Notes under the pieces: model-generated
Databases searched by the model: none
Told to the model about the DNA's origin: nothing
The model's input: only the letters and a program-made list of their open reading frames with translations
Translations under genes and position numbers: made by a program
NCBI GenBank assembly: GCA_037189785.1
Contig: JBBCIP010000405.1
Location: 1-5,344, forward strand
From: Govanella sp037189785
Lineage (GTDB): Bacteria; Pseudomonadota; Alphaproteobacteria; Sphingomonadales; Govanellaceae
Direction: 5' to 3'
DNA: 5,344 bases
In this document: positions 1-5,237 of the stretch, one piece after another
How the letters are laid out: each line of letters begins with the position of its first letter
Position numbering within the stretch: position 1 is the first letter of the stretch

Positions 1-256
1 GGCCAGTTCGATCAGATCAATGGCGTCGGCCAGATCGCGTTCCAACTCGCGACAGCTCCCGATCGCATCGTCAAGCCGCGTCCGCTCCTGCATGAGCTTT
101 TGCGCACGCTGCGGGTCGTCCCATAACTTTGGATCTTCGGCAAGGGCGTTTAGTTCTGAGAGTCGATCAAGCGCGACTTCCCAGTCAAAGATGCCTCCTC
201 AGCAGTGCGATCGACTGCTGGATTTTATCGACGAGTGTCTGTGCTTCAGCGCGCAT
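1..256 (-). CDS. prfB: Peptide chain release factor 2 (RF2), N-terminal part, with programmed +1 frameshift
   Basis: RF2 recognises UGA and UAA stop codons in the ribosomal A site and triggers release of the finished protein. Only the first 85 residues are visible; the gene runs off the left edge (RF2 is usually about 365 residues), so the stop-recognition SPF loop and the GGQ motif lie outside. Reading starts at ATG 256-254 (MRAEAQTLVDKIQQ...). After 23 codons it meets an in-frame TGA at 187-185, and a +1 shift continues it as DWEVALDRLSELNALAEDP and then KLWDDPQRAQKLMQ, both typical of the RF2 N-terminal helical domain. The visible part ends in a helix rich in charged residues and leucine. 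A good ribosome binding site lies 7 nt upstream. The gene lies downstream of mrcA on the same strand, about 280 bp away. Identity follows from the protein start plus the diagnostic recoding site. The broken frame is normal for this gene and does not make it a pseudogene. Confidence 0.96.
184..199 (-). promoter_or_regulatory. prfB: prfB programmed +1 ribosomal frameshift site
   Basis: On the minus strand the sequence reads AGGAGG CAT CTT TGA C. It has an internal Shine-Dalgarno-like AGGAGG (199-194), a 3-nt spacer, the slippery CTT leucine codon (190-188) and the in-frame TGA (187-185) followed by C. This matches the known RF2 autoregulatory element, including the 3-nt spacing seen in E. coli. 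When RF2 is scarce, the ribosome pauses at UGA, the tRNA slips from CUU to UUU, and reading resumes at GAC (186-184). When RF2 is plentiful, a 23-residue peptide is released. UGA followed by C is a weak termination context, which favours slippage. Layout is seen directly; mechanism is established for the family. Confidence 0.96.
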
Positions 257-263
257 AAAATGG

Positions 264-268
264 TCCTT
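264..268 (-). promoter_or_regulatory. prfB ribosome binding site
   Basis: AAGGA on the minus strand ends 7 nt before the ATG at 256. It supports that start codon, which also gives the expected RF2 N-terminus. Confidence 0.75.
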
Positions 269-280
269 ATGAAACGTGCT

Positions 281-295
281 GCCTGTCTTACAGAC
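281..295 (-). other. Small hairpin in the prfB leader
   Basis: On the minus strand GTCTGT and ACAGGC pair over 6 bp (one G-U) around an AAG loop, 24 nt before the prfB start. No T-run follows, so it is not a terminator. It may only be a chance stem. No convincing promoter was found in the 85 nt between the prfB start and the repeat block. Confidence 0.25.
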
Positions 296-340
296 TTCGG
301 CGTGGCAAGACAACCCTCAACGTCGTCGTGTTAGCCCCAT

Positions 341-426
341 CGTCATTGCCGAGTTCGACCCGGCAATCCCCCTGCGTCGGGACGACTATGGACCCCCCGG
401 ATCAAGTCCGGGGGTGACAAACTAGA
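341..426. repeat. Tandem palindromic repeat unit, copy 1 (86 bp)
   Basis: First of two tandem 86-bp copies between mrcA and prfB. It holds two head-to-head palindromic elements. Element A (342-370) has arms TTGCCGAG and CCCGGCAA around TTCGA, with one A-C mismatch in the stem. Element B (389-418) reads on the opposite strand, with arms CCCCCGGA and TCCGGGGG around TCAAG on the plus strand, and carries one extra C compared with copy 2. An 18-nt spacer (371-388) contains the small inverted repeat CGTC-GG-GACG. Short palindromic repeats of this style are widespread between genes in alphaproteobacterial genomes (recall; no search was done). In the mrcA-prfB transcript direction they could form stable stems that protect or process mRNA. 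Confidence 0.85.
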
Positions 427-512
427 CGTCATTGCCGGGCTCGACCCGGCAATCCACATGCGTCGGGACGACCGTGGACCCCCGGATCAAGTCCGGGGGT
501 GACAAACTGGCT
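427..512. repeat. Tandem palindromic repeat unit, copy 2
   Basis: Second tandem copy, nearly identical to copy 1. Element A (428-456) is a perfect 8-bp stem, TTGCCGGG with CCCGGCAA, around CTCGA. Element B (475-503) is also a perfect 8-bp stem, CCCCCGGA with TCCGGGGG, around TCAAG, extended by one A-T pair. The spacer is again 18 nt. Element A on the plus strand and element B on the minus strand share the flanks GTCA and TCCA, so they are one family in inverted orientation. Similarity to copy 1 fades after position 508, where the truncated third element begins. Confidence 0.85.
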
Positions 513-527
513 CGACCCGGCAATCCA
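509..527. repeat. Truncated third element A
   Basis: The sequence GGCTCGACCCGGCAATCCA matches the 3' part of element A. It joins directly to the AAACT that ends copy 2. Compared with the copy 1-copy 2 junction, exactly 14 nt are missing, including most of the left arm, so it cannot form the hairpin. It ends 12 bp from the mrcA stop codon. Confidence 0.75.
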
Positions 528-539
528 GCCGCAGGACGC

Positions 540-3029
540 TTAATAGAGGCCGCCGGTGCCGACCTTGAGCTTATCGTCGGCCGTGCTGTCCGCACCACCA
601 CCACTTGATCCATCCAGGACGGTTTGCGTGCTCGATGGTTCAGTCCCCGGCAGGAACGCTTCCAAAATCGCACTGGGATCACCCATATAGGTCGGCAAAC
701 CGGTTTTGGCGTTGACCTGAACCAAGCGCAAGCCCGACGGAATCCGGAACGGAATGCCCGGTTGATTTTTCAAGGCTGCGGTCATGAAATCGCGGAAGAT
801 CGGGGCCGCCGCCACTGATCCGGTCTCACGCCGCCCCAAAGTGCGGGGTTGGTCGAAACCGATATAAATGCCGACCGCCAAGTCCGGTGAAAAACCGACA
901 AACCAGGCATCGAAATAATCATTGGTGGTCCCGGTTTTACCGGCCAACGGCTTGCCCACTTGGGCAACGGTCCGGCCGGTGCCGCGTTGCACGACGCCTT
1001 CCAACATCGACACCATTTGATAGGCCGTTTGTGGACGGATCACTTGTTCGCGCTCGTCGGCAATGACCGGGGCCGTCTGCCCGTTCCAGGTCACATTGGA
1101 ACAGCCCTCGCAGGCCCGGTTGTCCTGACGGAAAATGGTCTTGCCGTAACGATCCTGGATCCGGTCGATGAACGTCGGCTCGATTTTCTTGCCGCCGTTC
1201 ACGATCATCCCATAGGCCGCCGTCATCCGCATCAAGGTCGTCTCACCCGCGCCTAAGGACATCGATAAGGTCGGCTGCAATTTAGGATCGATATTAAAGC
1301 GTTTGGCGTAATCGGCCACCTTGTCCATGCCGACATACTGGGCCAAGCGCACGGTCATCAGGTTGCGCGACTTCTCGATACCGGTCCGAAGCGTGCTGGG
1401 ACCATAAAAGTCTTCGCTATAGTTTGCAGGCTTCCATAGCCCTAAGCCAGCCCCCTGGTCGATCACAAAAGGCGCGTCCAGAACCTGGCTTGATGGCGTA
1501 AAGCCGTTATCCAAGCCGGCCATATAGACAAACGGTTTGAAGGATGACCCCGGCTGGCGCAACGCTTGGGTGGCACGGTTAAACTCGCTGCCGCCGACGT
1601 CGCCTTTGTGGTTAAAACCGCCGACCATGGCCAATACACGACCGGTGTGCGGATCCAAAGCGACCAATCCGCCCGACACCGCCGGAACCTGGCGCAAGGT
1701 ATAATGGGTCGTGCCTTCCTTGGTTTTCACCAATTCTGTGGCGATGATATCACCCCTATGAAGAAGCTGGGTCGCGCTTTCTACATCGGGCCCCAATTCT
1801 TCCGGCGAGACTTCAAGCCGCGCCCATTTCATTTCTTCAAACGGGATCCGGCCTTCGGTGCCGTCGGCAAAACCAATCCGAGCAGCATCACCAGCAACCC
1901 CCAAGACAACGGCGGCTTTCCAGCCCGGGACGCCGAAGGATAGCCGCTTTTCGCGCAAAGCCTCGGCCCATTCCCCGGCCATGTCTTCGGCCGACAGCGT
2001 ATCGACCACCCCGCGCCACCCATGGCGACGATCATAGGCCACAAGCCCAGCGCGCATCACCCGCTCGGCAATGCCTTGCAAACGGGGATCAAGGGTGGTG
2101 CGGACCGACAGACCGGCCTCGTAAACACCCTTCTCGCCATATTGCTTGTACAGAATACGGCGCACTTCCTCGGCAAAATACTTAGCTTGGAAGACATTGG
2201 GGCGGCTCGCGTCCTGCGGGACCAAAGGCTCTTCACGGGCTGCCGCCAGCTCCTCGGCGCTGATGAAGTCTTCCTCCCGCATCCGCTCCAACACCCAATT
2301 GCGACGCCCGATCGCCGCATCATGACGCCGGACCGGATGATAATTGTTCGGCGCCTTGGGCAAGGCTGCCAGATAGGCCATTTCGGCCAATGTCATTTCA
2401 TCCAGGGACTTATCGAAATACTTCAAGGATGCCGCCGCGACGCCATAGGCGCCGACGCCCAGATAAATCTCGTTCAAATACAGTTCGAGAATTTGGTCTT
2501 TGGTGAATGCTCGTTCGATCCGGTAAGCCAGGATCGCTTCTTTGATTTTGCGTTCATAGCTGACTTCATTGGTCAGCAGGAAGTTCTTGGCCACCTGTTG
2601 AGTGATGGTGGAGGCCCCCACTGGGCGGCGGCCCGTGAATGAATTGATCACATTGGTAAAGGCAGCCCGCGCGATCCCCATATAGTCAAGGCCGCCATGG
2701 CTGAAAAAGGTTTTATCTTCGGCCGCCAGAAATGCCTCGACCACTTCTTCCGGGATTTCGTCGATCGGCACGAACAGCCGGGTTTGGCGGGCATATTCTT
2801 CGACCAAGCTGCCATCACCCGCTTGAATGCGGGTCACCACCGGCGGATGATAGTCCGCGAGCTGCTGATAATCCGGGAGCTGACTGCCATAATGATAAAG
2901 CATCACGGCAAAACCGATTGCGCCAACTATGGCCAGGATCACCAATCCGGCTAGTCCGCCAAGGACGATATTCAGGATTGACCATCGCCGCCGCTGCGAC
3001 GACCCGTTTGCTTGTTCTTCACTCATCAC
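540..3029 (-). CDS. mrcA: Penicillin-binding protein 1A, bifunctional peptidoglycan transglycosylase/DD-transpeptidase
   Basis: A class A PBP of 829 residues that polymerises lipid II into glycan strands and cross-links stem peptides on the periplasmic face of the inner membrane. A short basic cytoplasmic tail (QRRR, 12-15) precedes one membrane segment (about 18-44). The GT51 transglycosylase domain (about 70-250) shows EDKTFFSHGG (104-113, catalytic E104), GASTITQQVAKNF (138-150) and RKIKEA with a likely second glutamate, E164. An OB-like insert (about 320-440) follows. The transpeptidase domain has SSFK (nucleophile S495, K498), SRN (554-556) and KTGT (698-701). All key residues are present. 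A CEGC pair (640, 643) lies in the transpeptidase domain. The C-terminal tail is Gly/Ser-rich and ends in TGGLY. The first codon is GTG, directly followed by ATG. GTG lies 9 nt after AGGG and ATG 12 nt after it, so GTG is slightly preferred; the two products differ by one residue. It lies between the amidase and prfB on the same strand. Confidence 0.97.
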   Translation of the reverse strand: MMSEEQANGSSQRRRWSILNIVLGGLAGLVILAIVGAIGFAVMLYHYGSQLPDYQQLADYHPPVVTRIQAGDGSLVEEYARQTRLFVPIDEIPEEVVEAFLAAEDKTFFSHGGLDYMGIARAAFTNVINSFTGRRPVGASTITQQVAKNFLLTNEVSYERKIKEAILAYRIERAFTKDQILELYLNEIYLGVGAYGVAAASLKYFDKSLDEMTLAEMAYLAALPKAPNNYHPVRRHDAAIGRRNWVLERMREEDFISAEELAAAREEPLVPQDASRPNVFQAKYFAEEVRRILYKQYGEKGVYEAGLSVRTTLDPRLQGIAERVMRAGLVAYDRRHGWRGVVDTLSAEDMAGEWAEALREKRLSFGVPGWKAAVVLGVAGDAARIGFADGTEGRIPFEEMKWARLEVSPEELGPDVESATQLLHRGDIIATELVKTKEGTTHYTLRQVPAVSGGLVALDPHTGRVLAMVGGFNHKGDVGGSEFNRATQALRQPGSSFKPFVYMAGLDNGFTPSSQVLDAPFVIDQGAGLGLWKPANYSEDFYGPSTLRTGIEKSRNLMTVRLAQYVGMDKVADYAKRFNIDPKLQPTLSMSLGAGETTLMRMTAAYGMIVNGGKKIEPTFIDRIQDRYGKTIFRQDNRACEGCSNVTWNGQTAPVIADEREQVIRPQTAYQMVSMLEGVVQRGTGRTVAQVGKPLAGKTGTTNDYFDAWFVGFSPDLAVGIYIGFDQPRTLGRRETGSVAAAPIFRDFMTAALKNQPGIPFRIPSGLRLVQVNAKTGLPTYMGDPSAILEAFLPGTEPSSTQTVLDGSSGGGADSTADDKLKVGTGGLY

Positions 3030-3038
3030 ACATTCACG

Positions 3039-3045
3039 CCCTACC
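3039..3045 (-). promoter_or_regulatory. mrcA ribosome binding site
   Basis: GGTAGGG on the minus strand is the only purine-rich anti-16S match near the mrcA start. It sits 9 nt from GTG (3029), 12 nt from ATG (3026) and 5 nt from an out-of-frame ATG (3033) that opens a four-codon reading frame. It decides weakly for the GTG start. Confidence 0.5.
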
Positions 3046-3155
3046 GATCAGAACCGCTAGATAAGCCGATCGATTGCCAGTTTTTATGCTGCTCGGTCAT
3101 ACCCCGAATACCCCACCAATGGAATACTTGCTTGATCTCATTGACAGGCATTATG

Positions 3156-3184
3156 GCATAGCTTTATGGCCCGGCTATGGCAAA
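3156..3184 (-). promoter_or_regulatory. Candidate mrcA promoter in the amiC-mrcA gap
   Basis: On the minus strand TTTGCC (3184-3179) and CTATGC (3161-3156) are separated by 17 bp. They match the alphaproteobacterial housekeeping pattern CTTGAC-N17-CTATAT at 4 of 6 positions in each box. It would start transcription about 120 nt before mrcA. The same bases form a 6-bp inverted repeat (CATAGC 3157-3162, GCTATG 3174-3179), so a weak post-amiC hairpin is an alternative reading. The rest of the 170-bp gap holds nothing else recognisable. Confidence 0.25.
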
Positions 3185-3199
3185 CCGGAGGTCGACACC

Positions 3200-4579
3200 C
3201 TACAGAACGTCAACCTGGTGGCTGGCCACTTTGAGGAAAAAGCCGTCAACGGCCCGGGCAATGGCCGCCCCGAGCTTTTCAAGATGTTTGGTGTTGCTGA
3301 GCGCCGCCGCGTCTTGCGCGTTGGACAAATAGCCCATTTCCACCAGCACCGACGGCACATCCGGGGCTTTCAGCACCATAAACCCGGCAAACCGGTGGGT
3401 ATTGGTCCGCAGCGGCACGGTGCCGTCCATTTCCTTGACCAAAAGCCCGGCAAAATGGGCGGAATAGTTCATGGTCTCGCGCCGGGCCAGATCGATGAGG
3501 ATGCTCGACACCTCGGCGGTTTCGCCGCCCAAATCGATCCCGGCGATGATATCGGCCTTGTTTTCCTTGGCCGCCAAAGCTTCGGCTTCCTTATCCGAGG
3601 CCTTTTCAGACAAGGTATAGACCGAAGCGCCCCGAACATCCGCAGTCTTAAAAGAATCCGCATGCAAGGACATGAAAAGGTCCGCCCCGGCCTTACGGGC
3701 AATGGTGAAGCGGTCCCGCAGCGGTAAAAACACGTCACCGTTACGGGTCAAAACCACCGTATAGCGCCCGGTCTTTTCAAGCTGCGCCTTGATGATCCGG
3801 GCTGCGTTGAGGGTTACGTTTTTCTCGTGAGCGCCTTTGATGCTGATCGCGCCCGGATCAACGCCGCCATGTCCAGGGTCAATCACGATCACCCGCTTGC
3901 CGGCATTGCCGGTTTTAGCCGCTGTGGTCGCGGGAGCCTTCTGCGATGGCGGTGTCACGGCAGGAGCACCTTGGGCTTCAGCCCGGGCCTCCATTTGAAC
4001 TTGCGCTTGGGATTGTGCCTGAGCTGACGATGGCGCCGATGCCACCGTGTTGGTTTCAGGGGCCGCGTCGGCACTTGCCTTGACCCCGGCCAAAAAAGCG
4101 TCCCGCGTGGTCGGCTGCATATCCACCACCAAGCGGTACCCGGCACCATCCCGCGGCGGGATGATGAAATGCGTGGCAATGGCCGCCGGGCCTTTCAAAT
4201 CAAGCACTAAGCGGGCCGTGCCGGGCTGAAACAAGCCAAAACGGTAGCCTGAGACAAGGCCGCGACTGGTTGAGCCATATTGCCCCGAAAATTCCCCCGC
4301 CGTCATATCAATGACAACGCGGTGCGGGTCGGCTAGGGAGAAAATGGAATAGGTTAAGGCCCCATCGGTTTCGACCACGAACCGGGTCATAGCCCCGTTT
4401 TCACCCAACCGGATATCCTTGACCACAAGCGCAGCCAGCGGCGGAACAAAAACAAAAAGGCTAATAAAAACAATTACTAACGACAGAAAAGCCTGCTCAA
4501 CCCTGGTCTTCAAGGTGGCATCGACCCGATCTTTAAGCGGGTTATATGTCGCGGTTTCCATCCCAAACATGCGCGGCAT
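3200..4579 (-). CDS. amiC: N-acetylmuramoyl-L-alanine amidase, AmiC type (AMIN + Amidase_3), exported
   Basis: A zinc amidase that cuts the bond between N-acetylmuramic acid and L-alanine in periplasmic peptidoglycan; AmiC-type enzymes help separate daughter cells. Residues here are numbered from the longest frame, 482 residues with GTG at 4648. A hydrophobic segment (about 52-75) after KTR looks like a signal peptide or anchor. An AMIN domain (about 75-178) targets the septal wall. A flexible Ala/Gln/Pro linker (about 190-250, with AQAQSQAQVQ) follows. The Amidase_3 domain (251-475) has DPGHGG (H260), HEKN (E275), SLHADS (H329) and VEMGYLSN (catalytic E437), the full zinc and catalytic set. 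The insert around 340-380, between the third ligand and the final glutamate, fits the regulatory helix region of AmiC-like enzymes. The start is uncertain. ATG 4579 is chosen because a candidate promoter spans GTG 4648; ATG 4570, ATG 4561 and TTG 4513 are also possible, and none has a strong ribosome binding site. The gene ends 170 bp before mrcA. Confidence 0.93.
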   Translation of the reverse strand: MPRMFGMETATYNPLKDRVDATLKTRVEQAFLSLVIVFISLFVFVPPLAALVVKDIRLGENGAMTRFVVETDGALTYSIFSLADPHRVVIDMTAGEFSGQYGSTSRGLVSGYRFGLFQPGTARLVLDLKGPAAIATHFIIPPRDGAGYRLVVDMQPTTRDAFLAGVKASADAAPETNTVASAPSSAQAQSQAQVQMEARAEAQGAPAVTPPSQKAPATTAAKTGNAGKRVIVIDPGHGGVDPGAISIKGAHEKNVTLNAARIIKAQLEKTGRYTVVLTRNGDVFLPLRDRFTIARKAGADLFMSLHADSFKTADVRGASVYTLSEKASDKEAEALAAKENKADIIAGIDLGGETAEVSSILIDLARRETMNYSAHFAGLLVKEMDGTVPLRTNTHRFAGFMVLKAPDVPSVLVEMGYLSNAQDAAALSNTKHLEKLGAAIARAVDGFFLKVASHQVDVL

Positions 4580-4627
4580 TCTAACGAAATTGCAAAGGCC
4601 TGAAAAGAGTCTTGAATCTCTGGGACT

Positions 4628-4656
4628 TACTAGAAGACTCTCGTCCACCAGGCAAG
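4628..4656 (-). promoter_or_regulatory. Candidate amiC promoter
   Basis: On the minus strand CTTGCC (4656-4651), a 17-bp spacer and CTAGTA (4633-4628) resemble the alphaproteobacterial CTTGAC-N17-CTATAT pattern (5 of 6 and 4 of 6). Transcription would start near 4621, leaving about 40 nt before ATG 4579. It would exclude GTG 4648, which falls inside the promoter spacer. Confidence 0.35.
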
Positions 4657-4833
4657 TTTGTGAAGTTTTCAGGAAAAGCGTTCAGTAACACTCTTGTCAG
4701 TCCGCTATACATCAGATTATGTTTAAAGGGTAAGCTCATTTCGTCGGGGTAGCCCGCACCAGATGGAGCACCGTTTTGATTTGCTTCCGCAATCCTATGC
4801 AGAGGCAGATTGTGGGCTCCTCTCATCGGACCT

Positions 4834-4853
4834 CTCGGCCGAGCTTTTTGTTT
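4834..4853 (+). terminator. Terminator-like palindrome with T-rich tail
   Basis: CTCGGCCGAG (4834-4843) is followed by CTTTTTGTTT. The palindrome alone allows only a 3-bp stem with a 4-nt loop. Longer alternatives (TCGG 4826-4829 with CCGA 4839-4842, or GCTC 4816-4819 with GAGC 4841-4844) overlap each other and cannot form together. It could end a short plus-strand RNA or act as an attenuator in a long rne leader, but it is weak as an intrinsic terminator. Confidence 0.25.
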
Positions 4854-4961
4854 AACTCGCGTCTTTATGCTGAAGGCGCCACCAAATACAAGAACTTTTA
4901 ACCAATTTAATGAACCTAGCTCGCCTTTCACTTTGTGCCCCTAATATTGGCTCCCCATGGC

Positions 4962-4980
4962 CCGGTTCGCCACGAACCGG
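4962..4980 (+). other. Perfect 8-bp hairpin in the rne upstream region
   Basis: CCGGTTCG (4962-4969) and CGAACCGG (4973-4980) pair perfectly around a CCA loop. No T-run follows, so it is not a terminator. It could be part of the rne leader or a protein-binding palindrome. Confidence 0.45.
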
Positions 4981-4998
4981 CAGCGATCAAGCACACCT

Positions 4999-5024
4999 GG
5001 GATCCTTTGGGCGGGGATCCTTTG
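4999..5024 (+). repeat. 11-bp direct repeat GGGATCCTTTG
   Basis: The 11-mer occurs at 4999-5009 and again at 5014-5024, a 15-bp period. No further copies are visible. It may be a small local duplication or a pair of binding sites; nothing in the sequence decides between these. Confidence 0.5.
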
Positions 5025-5177
5025 AGGATGCGTTGTTAACGCAAAGTGGCCCGAGCTACCCGCTTCATCCTAATCTTTCTCATCACTTTAACTTGAGAAG
5101 CGCCAGCGCGCCCTGGTCCCGGCCCCTGTTTTTGGCCGTCACACGGGTAAACCCCTTATCGCGAGTTTTAGGGTCCC

Positions 5178-5191
5178 GGACAACGTTGTCC
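5178..5191 (+). other. 14-bp perfect palindrome close to rne
   Basis: GGACAACGTTGTCC is a perfect palindrome ending 46 bp before the rne start. As RNA it gives a 5-bp stem (GGACA/UGUCC) with an ACGU loop; as DNA it would suit a dimeric regulator. The flanking CCCGG-type bases can extend it only with mismatches. Confidence 0.35.
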
Positions 5192-5227
5192 CGGTTCCGG
5201 TCTCGTAGGTCAGCGCGGCCCTTCCAT

Positions 5228-5231
5228 GGAG
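5228..5231 (+). promoter_or_regulatory. rne ribosome binding site
   Basis: GGAG lies 6 nt before ATG 5238. It favours that start over the in-frame ATG at 5226, which would add only MEHF and would put this motif inside the coding region. Confidence 0.7.
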
Positions 5232-5237
5232 CATTTC

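Larger units (their letters stand above)
4580..5237. other. Divergent intergenic region between amiC and rne
   Basis: About 650 bp separate the two divergent genes. No reading frame here looks like a protein. The longest ones (4581-4931 minus, 4910-5314 plus) have no recognisable motif and run into the known genes in other frames. The left half (about 4660-4950) is visibly more AT-rich than the genes. The right half is GC-rich and holds several short palindromes (4962-4980, 5029-5043, 5103-5116, 5178-5191) and a direct repeat. RNase E messages in E. coli carry a long structured 5' leader used for autoregulation, so part of this stretch may be a comparable leader. That is inference, since no clear rne promoter could be fixed. 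Confidence 0.7.

Noticed and set aside
341..527. CRISPR array
   Set aside because: There are only two full units, they abut without unique spacers, and each is an inverted pair of palindromes, unlike CRISPR repeats.
422..682. 86-residue minus-strand frame across the repeat and the mrcA 3' end
   Set aside because: It is a translation of the palindromic repeat joined to an out-of-frame part of mrcA.
2022..2642. 206-residue plus-strand frame opposite mrcA
   Set aside because: It is antisense to the transglycosylase domain of mrcA, which has all family motifs; the antisense frame has none.
3141..3169. Plus-strand promoter with TTGACA at 3141
   Set aside because: The -35 box is perfect, but at 17 bp the -10 is TTATGG, which is poor, and it would point antisense into amiC with no gene to serve.
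3074..3727. 217-residue plus-strand frame opposite amiC
   Set aside because: It is antisense to the catalytic domain of the amidase and shows no recognisable domain.
4749..4830. SRP RNA, RNase P RNA or 6S RNA
   Set aside because: The diagnostic conserved blocks of SRP and RNase P RNA are absent on both strands, and the partial GGGCTCC resemblance to RNase P is too short. No 6S-like central bubble could be supported by eye.
4581..4931. 116-residue minus-strand reading frame in the amiC-rne gap
   Set aside because: It overlaps the amiC 5' end in another frame, shows no domain, signal peptide or recognisable motif, and covers the AT-rich intergenic part.
5132..5160. rne promoter TTGGCC-N17-CTTATC
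   Set aside because: The spacing fits, but the -10 box matches the alphaproteobacterial consensus poorly, so it is not called.
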